From assembly GCF_014195325.1 (NCBI RefSeq), contig NZ_JACIBK010000005.1:248001-312000 (forward strand): DNA of 64,000 nt, given 5' to 3'. Both the position numbers and the translations under genes were made by a program. Below the pieces are notes generated by a model. The model had not been told where the DNA came from and did no database searches. It saw only the letters and a program-made list of their open reading frames with translations. Shown piece by piece: positions 25,731 through 32,787 of the stretch (the first letter of the stretch is position 1; each line of letters starts with the position of its first letter). Source of the DNA: Rhizobium sp. BK650. GTDB taxonomy: Bacteria > Pseudomonadota > Alphaproteobacteria > Rhizobiales > Rhizobiaceae.

Positions 25731-26259
25731 TGAGATTTCCTCCGGAATTGATCGCCGTCTTCGTCTTGGGTCGCTTGGCCGAGGCGGTCAAAAACCGGCT
25801 TGCCACGAGGCCGGCTAAAGCTGCCGCTCCCAAAAAGGCGACAGGTTCCCGGCGACTGAAATCTTCCGCCATGCCTGCGATTTCGCCGAGATCTCGTCCT
25901 TCCAAATCCTTGGCGATCGCGTGAATCTCTTGACCGATCCGCTTGGTAAGTTGCCCGATGTCACGTTGATCGCTGCCTTCCAGTTCACCGCCTACCTTTT
26001 CCAGGGCGGTCGCAAGACCGCTGATCTGTCGTGCTAGGAAATTTTTCTGTCCGGCGATCGTCTCCTCGACCCCGTCCATGACGGTCGCCGAGCCTTTTGC
26101 GATTTCGTCGCGTGCCTGCATGAGATCTTCGGATACCTTTTCTGTGAGACGATCGAACGTTGGCGAGGTGTGTGCAGGCCCGGCCGCAACGTCTCGCCCT
26201 AACGACGCACGCGCGGTATTTGATGGATCTTGAGGAGCGTTCGAGACATCTTCCGGCAT
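25723..26259 (-). CDS. Stress-cluster protein with coiled-coil and one membrane segment
   Basis: A 178-residue protein. A long charged helical region (about 40-135) precedes a short hydrophobic stretch (EPVAFLGAAALAGLVASRFL, near 139-158) and a basic tail. Proteins of this build in rhizobia are often labelled nutrient-deprivation-induced, from memory and not verified. GGAGG six bases before the ATG at 26259 fixes the start. It is the first gene of the cluster and lies about 35 bases downstream of the expected start of an EcfG-type promoter. Function unknown; a membrane-linked role under stress is likely. Confidence 0.8.
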   Translation of the reverse strand: MPEDVSNAPQDPSNTARASLGRDVAAGPAHTSPTFDRLTEKVSEDLMQARDEIAKGSATVMDGVEETIAGQKNFLARQISGLATALEKVGGELEGSDQRDIGQLTKRIGQEIHAIAKDLEGRDLGEIAGMAEDFSRREPVAFLGAAALAGLVASRFLTASAKRPKTKTAINSGGNLNG

Positions 26260-26300
26260 GGCTTCCTCCCATATTAGATGATTGTCTTTGGATTTGACCA

Positions 26301-26325
26301 AACCTCGATTGGGCGGGAAAGTTCC
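26301..26325 (-). promoter_or_regulatory. EcfG/RpoE2-type general stress response promoter
   Basis: On the minus strand the sequence is GGAAC, 17 bases, GTT. This is the consensus of the alphaproteobacterial general stress sigma factor EcfG (GGAAC, 16-17 bases, GTT). GGAAC is at 26325-26321 and GTT at 26303-26301. The predicted start of transcription is near 26293, about 35 bases before the ATG of the three-gene stress cluster. Spacing, orientation and position all fit. Confidence 0.75.
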
Positions 26326-27126
26326 GACTTTCCGGCTGTTTCTCTGGTCCCGCGCATTCGGCGGGCATTGGCGACTTAGGACGTGGTGAGATTGCTGTGC
26401 ATTCGGACAGCGCGGCCCTCGCCAGGCAATCAACAAGATCGGGGACTTGCTGGCTTGGAGAGAGTTAGGCGCGGCTTGAAAGTATCGCAGCAGGCTGATG
26501 TGGAAGACGATGTGGCCGACGGGCGGGCCGAGGTTCAGGATGATGGTGGTGCCGTCGTCTCGGCGGTATCAAGAACGATAAGATCCAGCGGGCTATCGCA
26601 ATGATCGGGATGTCACGGGTGCGCGTGCGCCATGTGGTTTTGGACGGCAAGTTCACCAATCTGGGCTGCGATGCCTCACTTCTCAACAGGCTGCTTTTCA
26701 CATCCGCGAACCGTTCGCTTCCAGAAAACGCGGCAATCAATGCCCAAAGTATAGTGGTTTAAGTCAGGGTTGGCCGGATCCTACAAAAGACCTCACTGGT
26801 TCGTGCTGGGAACAGCAATCACAGAGATTCGGGATTAAGGCTCGAACGGGTACCCTTGCCTCCGTTTTCCCAATCAGCTAATAGTAGCGCAGGAACCAAT
26901 CAGAAACGGAGGCGTGCAATGACAGATATTTCTTCATCCAACGCCTCTTTGGCATAGGCTCTCCGAAGCTTCCTACGCTCGATTATATCCGAGACCTTCC
27001 AAGCTTCACCATCCAGAGATGGCACATCGTTTCACGCGTAGCGTCTGGGCAGGCAACACCCGCGCATGCTGCTGCGTATTCTCAGCTTGAAAGAAGGGCG
27101 GTCCGCAATTCCGGCCGCGAAGGTTC
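26326..27126. other. Degraded spacer with a second HTH remnant
   Basis: About 800 bases with no intact gene. The only recognisable piece is the excisionase-like remnant at about 26585-26760. A good ribosome site (GGAGG) stands before an ATG at 26919, but that frame stops after about 12 codons. The rest is unrecognised. Confidence 0.45.
26585..26760 (+). pseudogene. Excisionase/antitoxin-like HTH remnant, copy 2
   Basis: The frame reads IQRAIAMIGMSRVRVRHVVL then DGKFTNLGCDAS and ends in a TAA at about 26759. It aligns with copy 1 near 23850 (AMIGLSRVHV, GEFTNVSFDDS) at the protein and partly the DNA level. No N-terminal part is present, so this is a fragment. Confidence 0.45.
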
Positions 27127-27309
27127 ATGACCAATCGAAACGCCGGCGAGAGCTTGTCGGCATCTGTGAGCGAGCTCTGCTCGCGATTCAGCTTACGAGA
27201 AATCCTCGTCGCAACCATTATTGCCCAGTGGCAGCGTCGTCGCGCATTGAATAGCGGCTACGCCTACCCGTCATGGCTGCGCCGCGACCTCGCTTTGTCC
27301 GATGACTAA
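27127..27309 (+). CDS. Small DUF1127-like protein (60 aa)
   Basis: A 60-residue frame with AAGG a few bases before the ATG. The C-terminal half reads IIAQWQRRRALNSGYAYPSW then LRRDLALSDD. The W-x-x-RR and LRxDxxL pattern recalls DUF1127 proteins, small arginine-rich factors that are abundant in rhizobia and tied to stress or RNA metabolism. The match is partial, so the gene could also be a remnant. Confidence 0.45.
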   Translation: MTNRNAGESLSASVSELCSRFSLREILVATIIAQWQRRRALNSGYAYPSWLRRDLALSDD

Positions 27310-27342
27310 ATCGGTTCCGTTGCCGGTGTCGCCGGGAACATC

Positions 27343-27377
27343 GGTCGAGATGGTTTCCAGAGGAAATCATCTCGACC
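27343..27377. repeat. Long inverted repeat between convergent genes
   Basis: A stem of 16 bases with one G-T type mismatch and a three-base loop: GGTCGAGATGGTTTCC, AGA, GGAAATCATCTCGACC. It lies between the ends of the small DUF1127-like gene and the isomerase-like gene. There is no T-run on either side, so it is more likely an RNA 3' end processing or stability hairpin than a classical terminator. Confidence 0.6.
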
Positions 27378-27404
27378 AGTCCGCTGGCATCAGAACCATG
27401 CTAA

Positions 27405-28232
27405 TCAAATCGCGGCCCAGAGATTGCGAAGCATCTCCTGTAACTGCAGGGCCTCCCCCCATCGATCAGTGCTGTCACTGCCGTCACGAGTGCTAATTGC
27501 GTAGGGTCTTGGCCCCAGCTCACAGGTGAAGACCAGTTCGGCGTCCGACGCGGCACGAGCACGCCAATCACGCATGCCGTAGTCCCACCATTGAAGGAAG
27601 AGCTCGACCCACGGCCGATGCTGCGGAAAAGAGATTTCGATCTGCACCTGTTCGCACGACGCGACCCTGCCGTGAAAGGCATGCGCATTTCGGAGAATGC
27701 GATGGATCATCGCGTGAGTTTCGTCATCGACGGGGTAGGCAAACTCGCGCGCGACCGTGAAGTGCGAGAGATCGGCGAGCAACGGCAGGTTCGGCCGTTG
27801 CTCCAGCAGATCGAGCGTAAAGAACAGATCCGTGGTCATCCGGTTGCGATGGGTTTCGATCAGAACCGAAATGCCGGCGGCGGCGGCAAGCTGCATCCAA
27901 CCATCCAGGATCGGCAGGCATTCCTCGACGCGGCGCAGACGGATATCGGGCTGCAGACAGATATGGCTGACTGGATATTCGGCGGCGAGTTCGAGCGTCA
28001 GGTGCAAGTCCTCGACTGTCTGGGGGAAACAGACACCTTCAACCCTCAATCCGGTGCCCTGGATCGCATCGTTCAGCCTGACGACATCGGCGCGGCTCGT
28101 ATAGTGGGCACTGATGCCGTCGAAGCCGGCCTCCAGGATCATCGACACGTTCTCATCGAGGCTGCGCTCGTACCCGTCAGGATGCCGACGCTCCATGGCC
28201 CAGAGCGATTGGAAGATCATGAGCTTCTGCAT
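27405..28232 (-). CDS. Sugar phosphate isomerase/epimerase-like TIM-barrel protein
   Basis: A 275-residue protein of the xylose-isomerase-like TIM-barrel (AP endonuclease 2) family, which holds sugar and inositol isomerases, epimerases and dehydratases such as IolE and MocC. Likely metal-site segments are VLIETHRNRM (near 135-144), LADLSHFT (near 163-170) and AFHGRVAS. The ATG shares a base with the stop of the mocF-like gene, so it is in that operon. By context it may process an inositol-like product of the Moc oxygenase, but the reaction is not determined. Confidence 0.82.
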   Translation of the reverse strand: MQKLMIFQSLWAMERRHPDGYERSLDENVSMILEAGFDGISAHYTSRADVVRLNDAIQGTGLRVEGVCFPQTVEDLHLTLELAAEYPVSHICLQPDIRLRRVEECLPILDGWMQLAAAAGISVLIETHRNRMTTDLFFTLDLLEQRPNLPLLADLSHFTVAREFAYPVDDETHAMIHRILRNAHAFHGRVASCEQVQIEISFPQHRPWVELFLQWWDYGMRDWRARAASDAELVFTCELGPRPYAISTRDGSDSTDRWGEALQLQEMLRNLWAAI

Positions 28233-29437
28233 CAGGCCGCCCGCACGCTTTTCAAAAGCGCCTTGAGGTTCAGGTTGGCGTCGGCGAGCGCGGCTGGATC
28301 AGGCCGGACGCCTGCAGCGATCAGCATCTCGGAAAGCTTGATATCCTTGGCGAGCGCATTGCCGAAACCAAGACCGGCTGCGGCAACGAGACGTCCTCCG
28401 TCCAGATAGAATTCAAGCTCACCATCGTCATATCGCCGGACCACGCTTTGATGCTCCGGCTGCGGTAGCCCCGCCACCTGGAGGCCGAGATCGTACTGAT
28501 CAGACCAGAACCAGGGGATGGCGGCGAAAGCCTCCGGAGAGCCGATCATATTGCGTGCCGCAGTTTCGGCTTGAGTTCTGGCATTCCGCCAGCTTTCGAA
28601 CCGGATGTGACCGCCACCAGGCTGACTTACTGCCGCGCAGTCACCTGCCGCGAAGATATCGGCCGCGCTGGTGCGCAAATGTGTGTCCGTGAGAATGCCA
28701 TTGCCCGTTGCCAGTGCGGCGTCTTGCGCCAAGGTGATCTCCGGCATCACACCGATAGCGCTGACGACGACTTGCGCTCGAACTATATTGCCATCCGTCA
28801 GAAGAACGCCGTCGTCGTTGATGGCGCTAACGCCCCGGTCCAGATGGAAATCGACGCCTTCGGCGATATGCCTGGCATGGAGCTTCGCGGCAAAGCGCGG
28901 CGGAACAGCGCGGCCCAACGGTTTGGGCGCGGCCTCAATGACGCTGACCGCGACGCCCTTTCCGCGCAGAACGGATGCGAGTTCCATACCAATCAGGCCG
29001 CCGCCGATAATGGCAGCGCTCCGGCCTGGCCCGACACTGGCAAATAATGCCTGTGCATCGGCATGCGTGCGTAAATCAAGCGCACGTTCGGCTCCGGGAC
29101 AGCCGAGCTTTCTGGGGCGCGCGCCAGTGGCAAGCACCAGCTTTTCAAAGGGCAGGAGGCGACCGTCAGTCAAAAGGACAGTACGAGCATCAACGTCCAG
29201 TTTCGACGCAGACACTCCTTTGATGTAATCGATGCCGGCAGCCCTCAGCACATCTTCTGCACAGATCAGCTTCATCTGCACGGTACCGTTCATCGGCTTC
29301 GACAGTGGCGGGCGTTCATAGGGCAGGTGCGGCTCGGCGCCTACCAGGGTTACGGAGCCGGAATATCCGGTCTCCCTCAAGGCGAAAGCAGCGCGTGTTC
29401 CGCATTCCCCTGCACCGACGATGACAATGCCGCTCAT
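28232..29437 (-). CDS. mocF: Ferredoxin reductase, MocF-like
   Basis: A 401-residue FAD/NAD(P)H oxidoreductase. The N-terminal dinucleotide site is VGAGECG (7-13), a second NAD-type glycine motif is IGGGLIGMELASVL, and the late FAD motif is FAAGDCA. A C-terminal reductase domain follows. This is the layout of oxygenase-linked ferredoxin reductases. The neighbouring Rieske ferredoxin and membrane oxygenase match the mocDEF set known from rhizopine (3-O-methyl-scyllo-inosamine) breakdown in rhizobia. GGAG before the ATG at 29437 fixes the start. Confidence 0.82.
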   Translation of the reverse strand: MSGIVIVGAGECGTRAAFALRETGYSGSVTLVGAEPHLPYERPPLSKPMNGTVQMKLICAEDVLRAAGIDYIKGVSASKLDVDARTVLLTDGRLLPFEKLVLATGARPRKLGCPGAERALDLRTHADAQALFASVGPGRSAAIIGGGLIGMELASVLRGKGVAVSVIEAAPKPLGRAVPPRFAAKLHARHIAEGVDFHLDRGVSAINDDGVLLTDGNIVRAQVVVSAIGVMPEITLAQDAALATGNGILTDTHLRTSAADIFAAGDCAAVSQPGGGHIRFESWRNARTQAETAARNMIGSPEAFAAIPWFWSDQYDLGLQVAGLPQPEHQSVVRRYDDGELEFYLDGGRLVAAAGLGFGNALAKDIKLSEMLIAAGVRPDPAALADANLNLKALLKSVRAA

Positions 29438-29495
29438 GAGGTTCTCCATGGAAAAAGGCACCGGCGTTCGAGAAGATGCCGGCCAGGTCGGATCA

Positions 29496-29807
29496 TCAGT
29501 CGAGCGCCACGCGCACTACCCCGTCGATCACTTCGGTCGGATAGGTTTTTAGGTTCTCGCAGGCAGGAAGCCGCAGGGCCTCACCGGTGCGGTAGTCGAA
29601 GGCGCCGGAATGCTTGGGACATTCCACTTCGAAATCCATGACCAGGCCTTCTGCGAGATGGATTGCTTCGTGAGTGCAGAGACCGGCGGTGCAATAGACG
29701 CTATCGTCAGGTCCGCGGTAGATGGCATAGGTGCGGCTGCCGTGATCGAAACGAATGGCGCCTTCCTGTTCGATATCCTCGAGTTTGCAGGCGGTGGTCC
29801 AGGTCAT
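29496..29807 (-). CDS. mocE: Rieske [2Fe-2S] ferredoxin, MocE-like
   Basis: A 103-residue Rieske ferredoxin with cluster ligands Cys44 and His46 (LCTHEA) and Cys63 and His66 (CPKHSG). It should carry electrons from the MocF-like reductase to the MocD-like oxygenase. The ATG overlaps the mocD stop (ATGA). Its size and neighbours fit MocE. Confidence 0.88.
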   Translation of the reverse strand: MTWTTACKLEDIEQEGAIRFDHGSRTYAIYRGPDDSVYCTAGLCTHEAIHLAEGLVMDFEVECPKHSGAFDYRTGEALRLPACENLKTYPTEVIDGVVRVALD

Positions 29808-30838
29808 TCGGCTGCTCCCTTGAGTCCTGAGCCGGCTTTTCGGGCTGCGAGTTTTTCCTTACGGCGGCGGTAGCGCTCCTGCATGCGAACCTCGCCTTCA
29901 GGCGAGCCGTCGTGCCAGGTGCCGAACCATCGATCCAACGGGATCAACGCATCGCCGTAGTTCACCTCGAAATATTTGTGGTGCAGGTAGTGCGCATAAG
30001 CATGGCTATCGAGCAACTTGTCTCCGCCGATCGCGACCTTGTCGAAGCCGACGTGTCCAGGAATGGCGCCGAAGCCGGCATAGTGGAGCTGATAAAGCAT
30101 CAAGACCGGGTTGGATGGCAGGATCAGGTGGTAGAAAGCCGTTCCGAGGTAGAGCAGATGCTCGACCGGATGCATCGACAACGACGACCAGGGTGACGGA
30201 TTGACCGAGTTGTGATGGACCGAGTGCACCCATTTGTAGAGGAACGGCGTGTGGATGAGGCGGTGGATACAGAAGAAATGGAACTCATGGATGATCGGCA
30301 CGATCAGCGCGACGATGGCAAGCGTCCAGGGGTGTTCGGCAAAGCTCAGCCACGGCGCGTAACCATTGGCATAGGACCATAGCACCACCGCCTCGATCGC
30401 CGTCCAGATCACCACGCCTGAGAGGAAAGTGCGCAGCATATTGTCGAGGTTCTGACTTTCGAACCAGAACGCCTTATTCTTCTGTTCGGCGGGGAATTTT
30501 CCGTTGTATTTGAAGCGGTTCTCTTGCCGCTTCAGCACATAGAGATGCACCTCGAAGGCTCCGTAAAAGAGCAGGACGCAGATTGCGTTTACGGCATAGA
30601 GCCAGACAATCCAGCCGAAGCCGAAGGTACGCATCGTCTCGACCGATGGAATGACCCACGCCCAATAGGCGACGGCAGACGCAGCAAAGATCGCATTCCA
30701 GGGAAAGAAATAATGCGGCAACCATTTCAGGATGGCCATCAGCCGCGGCGGGAAGGCAAAGAGCGGCGCTGTCTCGACGGGCTTGTTGGGCGCCCAGTCG
30801 CCGCGCTTGTTGCGCGTGCCGAATGTCAGATCGTCCAT
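29804..30838 (-). CDS. mocD: Membrane-bound di-iron oxygenase, MocD-like (fatty acid hydroxylase superfamily)
   Basis: A 344-residue protein with several membrane helices and the histidine boxes of membrane di-iron hydroxylases: HEFHFFCIH, HSVHHNS and AYAHYLHH. MocD is described as the oxygenase that removes the methyl group of rhizopine (3-O-methyl-scyllo-inosamine) with MocE and MocF; the same superfamily includes sterol and fatty acid hydroxylases. A GGAG site precedes the ATG at 30838. The set mocDEF is complete, but other moc genes (mocB, the mocC/mocA/mocR cluster) are not obvious next to it. Rhizopine use is therefore inferred, not shown. Confidence 0.82.
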   Translation of the reverse strand: MDDLTFGTRNKRGDWAPNKPVETAPLFAFPPRLMAILKWLPHYFFPWNAIFAASAVAYWAWVIPSVETMRTFGFGWIVWLYAVNAICVLLFYGAFEVHLYVLKRQENRFKYNGKFPAEQKNKAFWFESQNLDNMLRTFLSGVVIWTAIEAVVLWSYANGYAPWLSFAEHPWTLAIVALIVPIIHEFHFFCIHRLIHTPFLYKWVHSVHHNSVNPSPWSSLSMHPVEHLLYLGTAFYHLILPSNPVLMLYQLHYAGFGAIPGHVGFDKVAIGGDKLLDSHAYAHYLHHKYFEVNYGDALIPLDRWFGTWHDGSPEGEVRMQERYRRRKEKLAARKAGSGLKGAAE

Positions 30839-30935
30839 TTCACTCTCCTCACGGCGACGCGGGCGTTTCCGCATCGCATACTTTGGAAAGAGAGCGGTGG
30901 CGCGCTTGATCCGGTGTCGCTCCTCTTGGCGCTGC

Positions 30936-30971
30936 GGCTCTCCTCCTTAGTTTGAAATTAACAGGAGAGCC
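30936..30971. repeat. 9-bp inverted repeat between the LacI gene and mocD
   Basis: GGCTCTCCT at 30936-30944 and AGGAGAGCC at 30963-30971 form a perfect inverted repeat with an 18-base AT-rich spacer. It lies upstream of mocD and downstream of the LacI gene. There is no T-run on the minus strand, so it may be an operator or leader hairpin. A second short inverted repeat (TTGATC, six bases, GATCAA) lies at 30992-31009. Confidence 0.4.
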
Positions 30972-31005
30972 TTGCGGCCGCGAAAGCATTCTTGATCAAA
31001 TTAGA

Positions 31006-32007
31006 TCAAAGTCCTTCCTTGGTGATCGTGATGAAACGAATGGGCGCCCGATCCGGCTCGAGATCGGTCAGACCAATGCGACGCAAGACGAGATCGAGCG
31101 ATCGACGAGCCTGCGCTTCCGGCGCCTGATCGAGCACGACATCCATGACATCGTCCTGCAGGGCTTTGCGGGTGTAATCCGTGAGTTCGTGGCCGACGAA
31201 GAAGATATTTCGTTCGCGCGCGTGACGACGCAGCACATCGATCAGTGCGGAATTGGCGCCGCCGGCATTGTAGAGCCCCGCGAGTTCAGGATAGGTCTTC
31301 AAGGCCGAGAGCAAGAGCTCGGCGCTGAAGTGCTCCTCATCAAGGCCAAACCCCAGCCATTGAAAGCTCGTGGTGCCCGGATGCTCCAGAAAGTAATCGG
31401 AAAATCCACGGATGCGATCGCGATGCACCTGATAGATCGGATGACAGATAGCGACGACAGGTCCTTGCCTGCGGGCCATGCGGCTGATGAACAGCGCGGC
31501 GGTCCGTCCGGCGGCATAGTTGTCGATGCCGACGAATTCGCCCGAACGGTCGGATGCACGGGTAACAACGTGCACCACCGGCAATCCCTGCGCGGCGACC
31601 TTTTCGACGGCCTCCTGGATCACTGCACTGCTTGGTACTGCCAGGATCAACCCGGCGCGTGGCAGATCGGTCGACAGGATACGGCGGGCAACCTCCTCCG
31701 GCTTCATCTCCTCGGTAAAGCTGCGATGGACAACGATCAGCGGATCGAGGGTCGCCGCGATCCGCTCGAATGCCTTTGAGAGCCGTTGATAAAAGCTCGT
31801 CTCGGGACGAACCATCAGCACCTCGATACGCAGCAGGCCGCGATGGGCGTCCGGAAGTATGCGTGGGTAATTCAGGCTGCGCGCGGCGATGACGACCTTT
31901 GCGACCAGTTCGGGACGAACCCCACCGCGACCATTGAGGACACGCTCCACGGTTGCGGTTCCCACGCCCGCCTGCCGGGCGATATCCCGATAGTTCGGCT
32001 TGCTCAC
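31006..32007 (-). CDS. LacI-family transcriptional regulator next to mocDEF
   Basis: A 333-residue regulator. The helix-turn-helix is NYRDIARQAGVGTATVERVL (residues 5-24) and the rest is a sugar-binding-protein-like domain. The GTG at 32007 has GGAGG seven bases upstream and gives the usual family N-terminus. It lies directly upstream of mocD on the same strand with a 167-base gap. It probably controls mocDEF in response to an inositol-like ligand (inference). The classical rhizopine regulator MocR is a GntR protein, so this locus is wired differently. Confidence 0.9.
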   Translation of the reverse strand: MSKPNYRDIARQAGVGTATVERVLNGRGGVRPELVAKVVIAARSLNYPRILPDAHRGLLRIEVLMVRPETSFYQRLSKAFERIAATLDPLIVVHRSFTEEMKPEEVARRILSTDLPRAGLILAVPSSAVIQEAVEKVAAQGLPVVHVVTRASDRSGEFVGIDNYAAGRTAALFISRMARRQGPVVAICHPIYQVHRDRIRGFSDYFLEHPGTTSFQWLGFGLDEEHFSAELLLSALKTYPELAGLYNAGGANSALIDVLRRHARERNIFFVGHELTDYTRKALQDDVMDVVLDQAPEAQARRSLDLVLRRIGLTDLEPDRAPIRFITITKEGL

Positions 32008-32249
32008 TGTCCGTCCTCCATGGGCCAAAGCTGGATCGCGAATTTTTGCAGCAATATCTATGAGTTAGATGCCAGGAGCAATCCGAATTGCCTTTTAGAG
32101 CGCACAGAAATGCTTCTTCAGGAACTAAGCGATTGAACTTTCTGAAATCTAAATATTAAGTTGGGCGGCAAGTACATGAATCACATGTCGCATCATCATG
32201 CGGCCCCAGATCAGCTGTTCCTCCAAGACTATCAAAAGTAGCCCATCCC

Positions 32250-32708
32250 ATGAGCCTTGAATCCGTCCGCGCCTTTTTCGCCGCTAATGCTCCCGATATT
32301 GCCATCATCGAAACAGCGGGAAGTTCCTCGACCGTCACACTTGCGGCCGAAGCGCATGGTGTCGAGCCGGCGCAAATCGCTAAGACCATCTGCCTGAGGG
32401 TTGGCGAGCGCACGATGTTGATTGTGGCGAGCGGCACTGCGCGTCTCGACAACAGAAAGTTCAAGGCTAGCTTTGGGGGCAAGGGGCGCATGCTCGATGC
32501 CGAGGAGGTATTGGCGGTGACGAGCCACCCGGTCGGTGGGGTCTGCCCCTTCGGTCTGCCGGCGCCGCTGCCGATCTATTGCGACGTGTCGCTGAAGCGG
32601 TTCGACGAGGTCGTGCCGGCCGCCGGCTCGACCAATTCGGCGGTGCGCATCCCGACCGATCGACTGGCGCAAATCACCCGGGCTGAATGGGTGGACGTCT
32701 GTCAGTAG
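32250..32708 (+). CDS. YbaK/ProX-type aminoacyl-tRNA deacylase
   Basis: A 152-residue protein of the YbaK/EbsC family, which removes wrongly attached amino acids from tRNA (for example Ala or Cys from tRNA-Pro). Typical segments are AKTICLRVGERTMLIVASG, a region with Lys-rich DNRKFKASFGGKGRML and GGVCPFGLP. It has its own upstream gap of about 240 bases and is probably a single gene. Confidence 0.88.
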   Translation: MSLESVRAFFAANAPDIAIIETAGSSSTVTLAAEAHGVEPAQIAKTICLRVGERTMLIVASGTARLDNRKFKASFGGKGRMLDAEEVLAVTSHPVGGVCPFGLPAPLPIYCDVSLKRFDEVVPAAGSTNSAVRIPTDRLAQITRAEWVDVCQ

Positions 32709-32787
32709 CAGAGCAAAACTTCACAGCGCAGAAAGAATACCTATATAAGTCCCGACATGCCAGCCAGCGCATGAAGGAGATTAAGGA

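Noticed and set aside
24322-26259. The three-gene cluster as a phage lysis cassette
   Set aside because: There is no endolysin, and the cluster has an EcfG promoter, a DUF3618 partner and overlapping genes, all typical of chromosomal stress genes.
26886-26912. GGAAC at about 26889 as a second EcfG promoter
   Set aside because: The -10 element at the right spacing reads GTG instead of GTT and coincides with a ribosome-site-like sequence. The short frame behind it stops after about 12 codons.
19440-27404. Search for transposase, integrase, CRISPR array or phage genes
   Set aside because: None was found. The holin-family name of the 25314-25730 product reflects a membrane fold shared with holins and is not evidence for a prophage.
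30992-31009. TTGATC-N6-GATCAA as a FixK/FNR box
   Set aside because: The half-sites are too far apart (TTGAT-N8-ATCAA instead of N4), and it overlaps the LacI stop codon.
32136-32152. TTTCTGAAATC near the ybaK-like gene as a second site for the cyd regulator
   Set aside because: Only a half-site is present; the other arm does not match. Likely chance.
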